From Acidovorax sp. 106 (GTDB lineage Bacteria; Pseudomonadota; Gammaproteobacteria; Burkholderiales; Burkholderiaceae_C), in assembly GCF_003663825.1 (NCBI RefSeq), contig NZ_RCCC01000001.1, forward strand, positions 4,410,501 through 4,474,500: a stretch of DNA of 64,000 nt, in the 5' to 3' direction. The translations under genes and the position numbers were made by a program. The notes beneath the pieces are model-generated. The model worked only from the letters and a program-made list of their open reading frames with translations, was not told the origin of the DNA and made no database searches. Shown one piece after another: positions 15,494 through 25,095 of the stretch. Each line of letters opens with the position of its first letter. Position 1 is the stretch's first letter.

Positions 15494-18010
15494 TCAAGGC
15501 GCCGTTTCGCCCACCCAGCCATGCAGCCATGCAGCCAACGCATGTCCGGGCATGGGTTTGCTATAGAAATACCCCTGCATCGTGTTGCAACCCATCGTTA
15601 CCAGCAGGTCCGACTGCTCCTGGGATTCAACGCCTTCTGCAACCAGCCCCATGTTTAAGCTCTTGCCCAACTGGATGATGGCTGTCGCGATAGAAACGCT
15701 CTGACGCGATGTTGCAAGCTGTGAGATGAACGACTTGTCGATTTTGAGTACGTCAATGGGAAGCTGACTGAGGTACGCCAAGCTCGAGTAGCCCGTCCCA
15801 AAATCATCCAGCGCTACTCTGAACCCATGTCGCCTGAGTTGATCGAGAACACCGCGTAAATTGTCTGCGTCGCGCATCAGCAGGCCTTCAGTGATCTCGA
15901 TCTCGATGCAACTCGGTGAAACGCCATGTGTTTTGCATTGTTCGCAAAGCGAATCCACAAAGTCAGCCTGGGCAAACTGGACGATGGACACGTTGATGGC
16001 TACGTGAAGCCTGTAGCCCAACGCTTGCATTTCGGTGATCTGCTTGCAGGCATCCGCAAGCACTGCGCGGCTCAAAGGAATGATGAGTCCTGTTTCCTCG
16101 GCATATGCAATGAACTCAGACGGGGCAATCAACTGGCCTGCTTCGTCGCGCAGGCGGACAAGCGCTTCAACGGTATCGACCGTTTGCGTGGCCAGATCTG
16201 TCTGGGGCTGGTAGTGAACCTCCACCCTGCCGCTGTCAAGGGCTGCGCGAAGCGTCTTTCCCGTTCGGCTGCGTTGAACAAGCATGTGCTCTATCGACGC
16301 TGAGTGAAAACTCAGGCGGTTGCGTCCGTCAGACTTGGCGCGGTACAGCGCAGAGTCAGCGTGTCGCATGAGGTCCTCTCGAGTCAACGCGTCGTCTGGA
16401 TAGACGCTGATGCCCACACTGCAGCCGATGTGAAAATCGGCACCTTCGACCGTCATGGTTGTAGATACGAGGTCGATCGCAGTCTGGGCGGCAATGCGCG
16501 CCTGCTCCGGGGACGCGATTTCTGGCAACAGGATCATGAACTCGTCCCCGCCTTGCCTGCTGATGGTGGCGTTGCTCTTAAAAGCCTCGGTCAGCCTCTC
16601 GGCCACGATGCGCAGGATCATGTCGCCGATGTGGTGCCCTTGTGAATCGTTGATGAACTTGAAATGGTCCAAATCCAGAATCATCAAGGCCAACGAGCCA
16701 TGTGCGGCAACTGCCGAGCGCATCGCCTGGGATATCCGGTCTGCCAGCAGCAGACGGTTGGGCAGGTCAGTCAGCTGGTCGTGCTGCGCCAAATGGGTCA
16801 TTTTGATGGCCATCGCGCGTGTTTCACTCACATCGTGAAAGACGATCACAGCACCCGCGATGTTGCCCTCCACGTCTCGGATGGGGGAGGCGGAATCTTC
16901 GACTGGAACCCTGTGGCCACTGCGGGTGACTAACAGGGTATCCAGCGCCATGCCGACCTTTCTTTGCTGCACCAGCGCAATGCGTATCGGATTCTGGAGG
17001 GGGACTTCCTCGCCATGGCTGCGCAAAGGCATGATGCTCTCGATGGGCTGACCCAAGGCGTCTGCCATCTCCCATTCCGTCATCGTCTCGGCGACGGGAT
17101 TCACATACGTGATGAGGCCCCGGGCATCGGTGGCAATCACGCTGTCGCCAATAGAGCTCAGAATGACCCGTGCGCGCTCACGCTCCTCGTCGAGCGCAGC
17201 CTCTGCCGCAGTGACCGCTGTGACATCGGTGAGCAGGAGCAACGCGCCCCAGGCATTTTTTGCATCCAGCCGCAGCGCAGCCGAAGCGTGAACATGTCGT
17301 TTACTGCCGTCGGTTGCGCGGTAAATCAGTGCGGCACTGGCTTCAGCCGGTGATGGGTCCCGCCCTGCCTGCTGCAGCAGGCTGCCAAGCAGGGTCTGCA
17401 CACTATCAGCCACTTCTTCTGCGAGCACGGTCCGAATGGGTGCTCCCGCCAAGCCGCCCGGGGGAACACCGAACCAGCGGCCATCCTGATCGCTACAAAG
17501 CTGGCATCTGAGGTCGCTATCCCAAAACGAGATGTGCCCCGGCACATTTCTGATGACATCGGCCAAGTCACGCTGTGTGTTCAGGAGTCTCTGCTGCTCA
17601 CGGCGCAGGGCGAGTTGCACTTGCACCCTCGCTCTTACCAACTGGGCGTTGAACGGCTTGGGAAGGAAGTCTGACGCGCCCACTTCAAAGGCCTTCAGCT
17701 CGTGATCCACATCATCGTTGCTGGTAATGAAAATGATGGCGGCGTCCTGGGTTTCTGGGCAGCTCTTCAAATCTTTGCACAGCTGATAGCCGTCCCGCTC
17801 AGGCATCGAAATATCCAAAAGCACCACGCGGGGCCTCAGTTGTTTCGCCAAACGCATGACTTCGACCGCCTGGGTTGTGAACGCGATGGTTCCGAGGTCT
17901 TTGACTACCGCATGCAGCGTGCGCACACAGACCACATCGTCGTCCACAATGAGAATATGCTCCGCCTGCTCGCCATAATGGATGCGTGATACCAGTTCTT
18001 CAATGGACAT
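15494..18010 (-). CDS. Response regulator with PAS, GGDEF and EAL domains
   Basis: Cyclic-di-GMP signalling protein of 838 residues. Order: receiver domain (about 15-130, phospho-acceptor D66 in VVLLDISMPERDGY), two PAS domains (about 150-400), GGDEF (487-491, SRQGGDEF) and EAL (615-617, VEALVRLRDE). The EAL half keeps EITEGLL and the catalytic DDFGTGYSSL segment, so phosphodiesterase activity is likely; the GGDEF site is also intact but no RxxD inhibitory site precedes it. I chose ATG 18010 (MSIEELVSRIHYG); the frame is open 80 codons further, into arginine-rich sequence unlike protein. It is transcribed away from the hybrid kinase at 18214, a probable phosphodonor. Net activity (synthesis or breakdown) is not predictable. 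Confidence 0.93.
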   Translation of the reverse strand: MSIEELVSRIHYGEQAEHILIVDDDVVCVRTLHAVVKDLGTIAFTTQAVEVMRLAKQLRPRVVLLDISMPERDGYQLCKDLKSCPETQDAAIIFITSNDDVDHELKAFEVGASDFLPKPFNAQLVRARVQVQLALRREQQRLLNTQRDLADVIRNVPGHISFWDSDLRCQLCSDQDGRWFGVPPGGLAGAPIRTVLAEEVADSVQTLLGSLLQQAGRDPSPAEASAALIYRATDGSKRHVHASAALRLDAKNAWGALLLLTDVTAVTAAEAALDEERERARVILSSIGDSVIATDARGLITYVNPVAETMTEWEMADALGQPIESIMPLRSHGEEVPLQNPIRIALVQQRKVGMALDTLLVTRSGHRVPVEDSASPIRDVEGNIAGAVIVFHDVSETRAMAIKMTHLAQHDQLTDLPNRLLLADRISQAMRSAVAAHGSLALMILDLDHFKFINDSQGHHIGDMILRIVAERLTEAFKSNATISRQGGDEFMILLPEIASPEQARIAAQTAIDLVSTTMTVEGADFHIGCSVGISVYPDDALTREDLMRHADSALYRAKSDGRNRLSFHSASIEHMLVQRSRTGKTLRAALDSGRVEVHYQPQTDLATQTVDTVEALVRLRDEAGQLIAPSEFIAYAEETGLIIPLSRAVLADACKQITEMQALGYRLHVAINVSIVQFAQADFVDSLCEQCKTHGVSPSCIEIEITEGLLMRDADNLRGVLDQLRRHGFRVALDDFGTGYSSLAYLSQLPIDVLKIDKSFISQLATSRQSVSIATAIIQLGKSLNMGLVAEGVESQEQSDLLVTMGCNTMQGYFYSKPMPGHALAAWLHGWVGETAP

Positions 18011-18213
18011 GTTGGGACGCCCTTTCAGATAAGGCCGAGCTTTCAGTTTCTGCCTCTTAGTGTGCATCAAGCGTCTGAAAACCGCGGCACGATAAATGCG
18101 CAATGGGCGGCGATGGAGGATGAGGAGTGGAAAGATCAGCGTCGACTGCCCCCGCGATGCGCGATGCGCGATGCGACGCCAAGCGGTAAACACAATGCGG
18201 AGAACGACCACCC

Positions 18214-21200
18214 ATGCGCGTGAAAAAATTGTCATCGTCCCCCCTGGCATGGATGGCTGCCAGCCTGCTCATCGGGTTTGCGGCAAGTGCGCTGGTTGCG
18301 TATTACCAGAAAGGTTCGAACACCCGAGCCGCCCAATCAAGGTTTGAAGCGCTATCCGAGGATGTTGTCGAGCGCCTGCAGCTGCGTATGCGACTGTATG
18401 AATACGGCCTGCGAGGAGCCAGAGCCGTTGTGGTGACCGCTGGCGAGAGAGGTATCAATCAGCGCTTGTTCCACCAGTACAGCGAAACGCGAAATTTCGC
18501 GGAAGAGTTCCCAGGCGCGAGGGGGTTCGGCTTCATTCGAAAGGTACCCAGACCGCAAACAGACGCCTACCTGCAAGCCAGACGAGCGGACGGACTCTCA
18601 GACTTTTCCATCAAGACACTGAATGAGCACAGTGAAGAGCGCTTTGTCATCGAGTACCTCGAGCCTTCGGCGCGCAATCGCGCAGCTCAAGGTCTGGACA
18701 TAGGGTCGGAGGCGAATCGCCGCCAAGCTGCAATCTCTGCCATGCAAACCGGCAAGGCCACGATCACGGGCCCCATCACCCTTGTTCAGGCAACGGTAGA
18801 CCCACAACGCTCCGTGCTATTTCTGCTGCCGGTGTACCGCAGCGGCGCAACCCCTACAGAAATTGATCAGCGTGAATCCTTGGCTTTCGGCTGGACCTAC
18901 GCGCCATTGGCTTTAAGCGAAGTTCTGGCCGACTTCGACATGGCGCACTTGCAGTACGACCTGTCCATCACGGATGTCTCCAATCCATCCAAACCTGAGA
19001 CCGTTTTCGACAGCCTGCGCCAACCCGACAAGAGCGAATTCGCCTTGCACCAAACGCTGGAGCGCGAAATCTACGGCCGTTTGTGGCGCATTGGCTTAAC
19101 CGCTCGGCCAGGGTTTGTCGGCAGTCTCGGCCAGTTTCCTTGGCTTGCGGTCCTCGCCGTCGGTGCGGCCGCCAGCCTTCTTATTTCGCTTCTGATTGGG
19201 GCGCTGCGGGTCGGTGTGGAGCGCAAACGGAAGAACCTGTTGCAGCAGGCCCAACTGGCGACCATTGTGGAGAACTCTGCAGACGCCATTGTGGGCGAAT
19301 CCAGGGATGGAAAAGTCATCATTTGGAACCCAGCCGCAGAGCGGCTTTTTGGCTACGCCAAGAGCGAAGCCATAGGCCAGCCCATGATTGGGAACATGAC
19401 ACCGGAGACAGAAAAATCCAAGGAAGAGCAACTGGTGCAGCAAGTACTATCGCGCGAAGATATGCACCCAGCGGACACAGCGCTCTTGACCAAGAACGGT
19501 ACCTTGGCGCCAGTTTCCGTCACGGCCAGTGCCATACGCGGAGAACACGGCGAGATCATCGGAATTGCGCGGTTCATGCGCGATATTCAAGACCGTCTGC
19601 GGGCAGAAAGAGCGATGACCGACCTGGCCGCCAGCCTGGAAAAGCAGGTGGAAAGCCGCACCGCAGAACTGGAGACGGCTCGCCATGATCTGCAGACCGT
19701 GCTGGATGCTGTGCCGTCAATGATCGGCTATTGGGACAAGAATCTGCGAAATCGCGTTGCCAACCGGGCCTATACCGACTGGTTTGGTATCGATGCGCGC
19801 AGCCTCTTGGGTAAGTCCATGGTGGACGTCGTGGGCAAGGACCTTTTCGAGATCAATCGCCTCTACATTGAGGGCGCGCTGCGCGGCGAGAGACAGCAGT
19901 TTGAAAGGTCCATCCCCCGTCCCGACGGAAAAGGCAAGCGCCATTCGCTAGCCAACTACTTGCCCGACATCGTTGATGGCGAAGTGCGCGGCTTCTATGT
20001 GATCGTCCATGATGTCTCCGAAGTGGTGGAGAGTCGCTACGCCATCGCACAGGAGCGCGAGCGGCTCGCACACATCATTGACGGCACCAACGTTGGCACA
20101 TGGGAATGGAACATCCAGACCGGCGAGATCATCATCAATGAGCGCTGGGCGGACATCATCGGCTACACCCTGGAAGAGCTTCGCCCCACCACAAACGATA
20201 CCTGGACGACCCACGCCCACCCCGATGACTTACCGCAAGCGCAAGCGCTTCTCGACCAGCATTTCAAGGGCATGCAGCCGCAATACCAAAGCGTCATTCG
20301 GATGCGCCACAAACAAGGACATTGGGTGTGGGTCCAGTCGCGTGGGAGGACCTTCACACGCACCCCTGCCGGCGAGCCTGAGTGGATGTACGGAACGCAC
20401 CAGGACATCACTGCGGCAAAAGAGGCCGAAAATCAACTGCAACAGGCTGTCGCCATGCTGGGCGGGGTGCTGGGCGCCGCCACTCAGCAATCCATCATTG
20501 CCACGGATGTGAATGGGACCGTCACGCTCTTTAACACCGGGGCGGAAAAAATGTTGGGCTACACGGCCCAAGAGCTTGTGGGGGTCAGTTCACCGGCCCC
20601 CTTGCATCTGCGAGAGGAAGTCGAGGCCTACGGCGAAGAACTCTCGCAGCGCTATGGGTATCCCGTGCAGGGATTTCAGGTCTTTGTGCACGAGGCCGAG
20701 CGGCTGGGCTTTGAAGCCCGGGAATGGACCTACGTGCGCAAGGATGGGGTTCAACTGCGCGTTCTGCTCTCAGTCAACACGATCAAAGACGCGCGCGGCA
20801 ACATTCTGGGGTACCTCGGTATTGCACACGACATGACGGAACGTCACCGTCAGGATCGGGCCCTGCGCCATGCCAAGGCGGCCGCAGAAACCGCCAGCAC
20901 AGCCAAAAGCATGTTCTTGGCCAACATGAGCCATGAAATCCGAACGCCCATGAACGCGGTGCTCGGAGTGGCTCATTTGCTGGCAGACACATCGCTCGAC
21001 GATGACCAGCGCCAGCTCCTGAAGAAGCTTCAGATCGCGGGCCGTTCATTGTTGGGAATCATCAACGATGTACTGGACATCTCCAAGATTGAAGCAGGAG
21101 AGATGACCACGGAATCTGTGGCCTTTCATCTGCCCGAACTGGTCAACGAGCTTGTGCAGCTTTACTCACCGCAGGCTCAAGGGAAGGGCGTTGCGCTGGA

Positions 21201-23196
21201 GGCGCGCGGCTTGGATGGTCTTCCGTCGGCACTGCAAGGCGATCCGACACGGCTACGCCAAGTGCTCTCCAACTTGGTAAGCAACGCGATCAAGTTCACC
21301 CAACAGGGTTCTGTGCGGCTTGAAGTCGAGCGCGTGCACAGCAGCGCCCCAGCGGATCAGCGCGCTTGGTTGAAGTTCTCGGTCATAGACACCGGTGAAG
21401 GCATTTCCGAGGCGGCGCTGAAAAATCTGTTTATGCCTTTCGCCCAGGCTGATGCCTCGACCACCCGCAGATTTGGCGGCACTGGGTTGGGACTGTCCAT
21501 CGTTAAACGCATGGCTCAGTTGATGGGCGGCGATGTCGGCGTAGAAAGTGCTCTGGGCAAAGGCAGCAGGTTCTGGGTCCAGTTGCCGTTCTCGGCTCCA
21601 GAAGAAGGCGGATTAGTGCCGCCATTGGCATCCAAGCAGGACAGACTGACCGTGTTCATAGCCGATGACAATGAGATCGATCTTGAGGGTCTGTCCAAAA
21701 TGTGCGAAGCATTTGGCTGGCATACGACAGCGGTTCCTTCAGGTACCGAGCTGGTGCACCGCATGCAGGAACTGGCCGACGCGCACCAGGCACTGCCCGA
21801 CGCGTTGGTGCTTGATTGGAAAATGCCAGGGCTGGATGGAATTCAGACGCTGAACATGTTGGCAGAGCGGCTGGGGGCCTCGGCGCTTCCCGCCACCCTG
21901 ATTGTGTCCGCCCACGAACGAGATCAAGTGGCAAGCCATGACCAAGCCGGGATAGTCAACCGCATTCTGACCAAGCCGATCAACCCGTCCACCCTGTTCA
22001 ATGCCGTCAACGCGTCTGTTGCAGAGTACACCGGCAACCATGATCACGTCATTGCCACCACACGACTGGACTCCATGCGCGGCCATTGGCTTCAAGGCCT
22101 GCGCATTCTGCTGGTGGACGACAGCGACATCAACCTGGAGGTTGCGCGCAGGCTTCTCGAAAAAGAGGGTGCCACTGTGGAGCTCCGAACCAACGGTCGC
22201 GAGGCGGTGGAAGCACTCAGGGGTGCACTGTCGTCCCAGACCTTCGCATATGACGCCGTCCTGATGGATGTACAAATGCCGATCATGGACGGCTACGAGG
22301 CCACGTCTATAGCGCGCCGCGAACTGGGCCTGACGGATCTTCCCATCATTGCGCTCACGGCGGGCGCGCTGTCTGAAGAAAGGCGACGCGCAGAGGCGGC
22401 AGGCATGAATGCCTTCCTGACCAAGCCGCTTGACCCAGCACTTTTGGTGCGCACATTGCATATGCATGTCAGCAAGAGACGCGGAGCACCGGTTGCGGTT
22501 GCCGTTGGGGGCATCGCCACCAAATCGACATCGGCGCCACACTGGCCCGACATCGAGGGCATAGACGCCGCGGTATCCATGAAGCTGCTGCAGGGCGATG
22601 CAGACCTTTTTGTCGATTTGCTCCAACGCTTTGTGAGCGACTATGGCAAGGCCGATTTCGAGCTGCCCGCAGGCCACACGCCTGAAGAGCGCGCGGTTTT
22701 CATAGCGCGCGTTCATAAGCTGCGCGGGTCCTCGGGCATGCTGGGTGCCAATGCATTGCACGCCATCGCGTCCACGCTGGAGGCGCAATTGCGAGACCTG
22801 GACCACCAGCCGCTGGAGCGCACATTGCTTGACGAATCAGTCGCAAGTTCGATCGCATCGCTCAATAGCGCTTTGCTCACCTTGGCAGCGGCATCTTCTG
22901 AGACCCGCGATGCGTTCGCCAAAAATGCTGCCATGGCGCGTCCCTCGGTGCCTACTATCAGCCCTGCCGTTCAGGCGCCAAACATGGACGAGGCTGGTTT
23001 GGAGAAAATCTACGCTTTCGTGCAACTGCTTGAGAGGCAAGACCTGGCGGCCATGGGAGAGGTCGACGCCTTGGCCTCGGACTTGTCGGCGTTACTGGGC
23101 GAAGAGAATCTAGCTGTACTCCTCGAAGCTATTCACATGCTCGATTTTGCTTCTGCACTACGAACAATCTCTGCTCGCTTACCAAAGAGAGCGTGA
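18214..23196 (+). CDS. CHASE/multi-PAS hybrid sensor histidine kinase
   Basis: Membrane sensor of 1660 residues. A transmembrane helix (about 12-31) is followed by a periplasmic CHASE-type sensor region with the ARGFGFIRKVP motif, then a second helix (about 308-330). Four PAS domains follow (about 345-885). The kinase core has H907 in NMSHEIRTPMNAVLG, N-box NAIKFT, DTGEGIS and GGTGLGLSI. Two receiver domains come next (D1201 in LVLDWKMPGLDG; D1352 in VLMDVQMPIMDG), and an Hpt domain ends the chain (H1501 in VHKLRGSSGMLG). All phosphorelay residues are therefore present in one chain. Neighbouring REC-GGDEF and REC-GGDEF-EAL proteins are the likely output. Ligand sensed by CHASE is unknown. Start ATG 18214 gives a typical signal-anchor N-terminus. 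Confidence 0.93.
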   Translation: MRVKKLSSSPLAWMAASLLIGFAASALVAYYQKGSNTRAAQSRFEALSEDVVERLQLRMRLYEYGLRGARAVVVTAGERGINQRLFHQYSETRNFAEEFPGARGFGFIRKVPRPQTDAYLQARRADGLSDFSIKTLNEHSEERFVIEYLEPSARNRAAQGLDIGSEANRRQAAISAMQTGKATITGPITLVQATVDPQRSVLFLLPVYRSGATPTEIDQRESLAFGWTYAPLALSEVLADFDMAHLQYDLSITDVSNPSKPETVFDSLRQPDKSEFALHQTLEREIYGRLWRIGLTARPGFVGSLGQFPWLAVLAVGAAASLLISLLIGALRVGVERKRKNLLQQAQLATIVENSADAIVGESRDGKVIIWNPAAERLFGYAKSEAIGQPMIGNMTPETEKSKEEQLVQQVLSREDMHPADTALLTKNGTLAPVSVTASAIRGEHGEIIGIARFMRDIQDRLRAERAMTDLAASLEKQVESRTAELETARHDLQTVLDAVPSMIGYWDKNLRNRVANRAYTDWFGIDARSLLGKSMVDVVGKDLFEINRLYIEGALRGERQQFERSIPRPDGKGKRHSLANYLPDIVDGEVRGFYVIVHDVSEVVESRYAIAQERERLAHIIDGTNVGTWEWNIQTGEIIINERWADIIGYTLEELRPTTNDTWTTHAHPDDLPQAQALLDQHFKGMQPQYQSVIRMRHKQGHWVWVQSRGRTFTRTPAGEPEWMYGTHQDITAAKEAENQLQQAVAMLGGVLGAATQQSIIATDVNGTVTLFNTGAEKMLGYTAQELVGVSSPAPLHLREEVEAYGEELSQRYGYPVQGFQVFVHEAERLGFEAREWTYVRKDGVQLRVLLSVNTIKDARGNILGYLGIAHDMTERHRQDRALRHAKAAAETASTAKSMFLANMSHEIRTPMNAVLGVAHLLADTSLDDDQRQLLKKLQIAGRSLLGIINDVLDISKIEAGEMTTESVAFHLPELVNELVQLYSPQAQGKGVALEARGLDGLPSALQGDPTRLRQVLSNLVSNAIKFTQQGSVRLEVERVHSSAPADQRAWLKFSVIDTGEGISEAALKNLFMPFAQADASTTRRFGGTGLGLSIVKRMAQLMGGDVGVESALGKGSRFWVQLPFSAPEEGGLVPPLASKQDRLTVFIADDNEIDLEGLSKMCEAFGWHTTAVPSGTELVHRMQELADAHQALPDALVLDWKMPGLDGIQTLNMLAERLGASALPATLIVSAHERDQVASHDQAGIVNRILTKPINPSTLFNAVNASVAEYTGNHDHVIATTRLDSMRGHWLQGLRILLVDDSDINLEVARRLLEKEGATVELRTNGREAVEALRGALSSQTFAYDAVLMDVQMPIMDGYEATSIARRELGLTDLPIIALTAGALSEERRRAEAAGMNAFLTKPLDPALLVRTLHMHVSKRRGAPVAVAVGGIATKSTSAPHWPDIEGIDAAVSMKLLQGDADLFVDLLQRFVSDYGKADFELPAGHTPEERAVFIARVHKLRGSSGMLGANALHAIASTLEAQLRDLDHQPLERTLLDESVASSIASLNSALLTLAAASSETRDAFAKNAAMARPSVPTISPAVQAPNMDEAGLEKIYAFVQLLERQDLAAMGEVDALASDLSALLGEENLAVLLEAIHMLDFASALRTISARLPKRA

Positions 23197-23292
23197 GAAA
23201 TTGCCATACGCTCCACTGCCCCCAGACGGTATCGGTGGCGTCGCGGCATAAGATTTTTTGACGACATTGTTTTCAACGAGAGCCCGCCATAC

Positions 23293-24309
23293 ATGCGCAA
23301 ATCACTTGATTCAGACCGCGCCAATCTTCTGATCGTGGACGACGACATCACGGTGATCCAGGTTCTGGCCAAGGCACTTGCAGGCATCGGGAGTGTCCGT
23401 TATGCACTCAACGGTACCGATGCGCTGAGATTGGCCGAACAAGAACCGCCCGACGTGATGTTGCTGGACGCCCACATGCCGGGCATGTCGGGCTTCGAGG
23501 TCTTGGGGGCCATGCGCGCACAGCCCCTGTTGGAGGATGTGCCTGTCATCTTCATCACCAGCCACAGCAGCCAGGAAATGGAAGAAGAGGGCCTGGCCAA
23601 AGGCGCTGCTGATTTCATCGCCAAACCATTCCATCCGGCCATTGTTGCAGCACGCGTGAGAACACAAGTGCGGCTGAAACGTGCCCTGGACCGACTGCGC
23701 CAGCTCTCATCCACCGACGCACTGACGGGTGTCGCCAATCGGCGCACGCTGGATGAGTTATTGCTCCAAGAATGCAAGCGCGCTCAGCGCAACCGCGCGC
23801 CCTTGTCAGTGATCATGCTGGACGTGGATCATTTCAAACGCTTCAATGACACCTATGGACATGCTGCGGGAGATGAAGCCTTAAAGGCCGTAGCACAAGC
23901 CATGCTGGCATCCACCAATCGTCCTACCGACTTGGTAGCTCGCTACGGAGGAGAGGAATTTGCAGCTGTACTGCCAGGTACGGATGGATCAGGTGCGATG
24001 ACAGTTTCTAAAGCTCTGATGCAAAACGTGGCTCACCTCAAAATCCCACACGTTGCATCCGAGACGGGGTTTCTCACCGTGTCAGTGGGCATTAGTTGCT
24101 GCGATCAAGAATCACTGCCCTGGGATATGCCACGCGACGGCCACGATGATCCCCTCACCACACCCGTTCCAACCGTGTGCGCAACAGCGTTACTGAGCAC
24201 TGCTGACCAAGCTCTGTATGCAGCAAAACAAGCAGGTCGTGCGCGGGTATCGCTTTTGCGTTGGCAAGGAGGCAGTGATTCCGCGATCAGACGAAAGCAC
24301 CCACAGTGA
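23293..24309 (+). CDS. REC-GGDEF diguanylate cyclase response regulator
   Basis: Response regulator of 338 residues, PleD/WspR-like in layout. The receiver domain carries D59 in VMLLDAHMPGMSG, and conserved K in FIAKPFHP closes it. The GGDEF domain starts about residue 135 (STDALTGVANRRTLDE) and has the active-site loop GGEEF at 219-223. An RxxD inhibitory site (RPTD) lies exactly five residues before it, so product inhibition by c-di-GMP is expected. The gene follows the hybrid kinase by 96 bases in the same direction and is likely cotranscribed. It probably receives phosphate from the kinase Hpt domain, which is inference from context. The next DNA is transposon debris. Confidence 0.94.
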   Translation: MRKSLDSDRANLLIVDDDITVIQVLAKALAGIGSVRYALNGTDALRLAEQEPPDVMLLDAHMPGMSGFEVLGAMRAQPLLEDVPVIFITSHSSQEMEEEGLAKGAADFIAKPFHPAIVAARVRTQVRLKRALDRLRQLSSTDALTGVANRRTLDELLLQECKRAQRNRAPLSVIMLDVDHFKRFNDTYGHAAGDEALKAVAQAMLASTNRPTDLVARYGGEEFAAVLPGTDGSGAMTVSKALMQNVAHLKIPHVASETGFLTVSVGISCCDQESLPWDMPRDGHDDPLTTPVPTVCATALLSTADQALYAAKQAGRARVSLLRWQGGSDSAIRRKHPQ

Positions 24310-24319
24310 ATCACCCGGT

Positions 24320-24645
24320 GTTTGAACTTCCCCCATAAGTGGGCCAAGCTTCAAGGGGTTTCATGAAGAAGCACCAAATAGAGTTCAAGCTCAAAGTGGT
24401 CACGGGCTTTTTGGCTGGAGACAGCGGATCGAAACTGCTGGCGCGCCAATGGTCTACGACTGAGGAGAAGATACGCGCCGGGTGAGCCGCTACCAACTCC
24501 ACGGCATAGACGGGTTGCGGCCAAAGCGCAGCACGTACAGTGCGCAGTTCGAGCTGCAGGCAATGCCCCACCAGGGCCTTGAAAAGCTATCAAGCCGCCA
24601 AGTTGCGGCGATCTATGACATCCGCAATCCCAACCAAATCACGGG
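24320..24645 (+). pseudogene. Decayed IS3/IS150-type transposase OrfA remnant
   Basis: The stretch from ATG 24363 reads MKKHQIEFKLKVVTGFLAGD, the start of an IS3-family OrfA helix-turn-helix protein. At about 24480 the expected IRAWVSRY has lost one base (GCCGGGTGA), giving a stop; in the +1 frame translation resumes as SRYQLHGIDGLRPKRSTYS and continues to VAAIYDIRNPNQI, ending at about 24645. Neither orfB nor the right end is present. The DNA before the ATG (TGTTTGAACTTCCCCCATAA) may be the left terminal inverted repeat. A single-base deletion plus truncation make this non-functional. Confidence 0.75.
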
Positions 24646-24649
24646 CGGC

Positions 24650-24821
24650 GGTGCCTGTCCAAACTGGCGATGCAGCCGCCCACATAGAGGGCATGGGTGT
24701 TGCCGCGCGCGGCCCAGGCGGTGGCGCCCCCCCGGCGGGCACGCACGGCGAAGGGCACCTGCAGATCGGGTTCTTCGGGCCAGTCGGCGGGTTTACTCCA
24801 CAACTGCAAAGTGTAACTCAT
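24650..24821 (-). pseudogene. Possible 5' fragment of a gene cut by the insertion
   Basis: On the minus strand an ATG at 24821 opens MSYTLQLWSKPADWPEEPDL and runs about 57 codons before it meets the transposase remnant. The start looks like a genuine N-terminus but the rest of the gene is missing. I do not recognise the family. It may be the leftover of a gene broken by the IS element, or a chance frame in GC-rich DNA. Confidence 0.3.
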
Positions 24822-24890
24822 GCATCCCTCCCGGCGCAGCGTTGGCGCCTTTTTGTGAAGGGACAGATTTTGGATTTGCAGAAAAACAGG

Positions 24891-24940
24891 CTGTAGCGCT
24901 TTAAATACAAGCGCAGACAGCTATTGAATTAATAGCAAAA
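24891..24940 (-). repeat. 50-bp interspersed element, copy 3 (reverse)
   Basis: Reverse-oriented copy: TGTAGCGCTT, AT-rich centre, AAGCGCAGACAGCTATTG, then AATTAATAGCAAAA. It follows the gene fragment and precedes the terminator of the M20 peptidase gene. Confidence 0.8.
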
Positions 24941-25001
24941 GACAGCATCAGCGTGCCGCCCAAAGCGAGTCGCCGCGCCCAGCGCCGCCCTGGCAGGCAA
25001 C

Positions 25002-25033
25002 AAAAAACCCCACGCGGGCAGGCCGGTGGGGTT
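25002..25033 (-). terminator. Rho-independent terminator of the M20 peptidase gene
   Basis: Read on the minus strand: AACCCCAC, a 12-base loop, GTGGGGTT, then TTTTG. The 8-base stem is perfect, and it lies about 60 bases after the stop. Confidence 0.85.
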
Positions 25034-25095
25034 GACCGGTGGAGCAGCCGGTGGGCATGGCGGGCATGCGCCTCCGCTTCAGCCACCAGGCCCCA

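Noticed and set aside
18011..18250. N-terminal extension of the GGDEF-EAL regulator
   Set aside because: The 80 extra residues are Arg-rich and lack any domain; MSIEELVSRI directly precedes the receiver domain and has an AAAGGG upstream.
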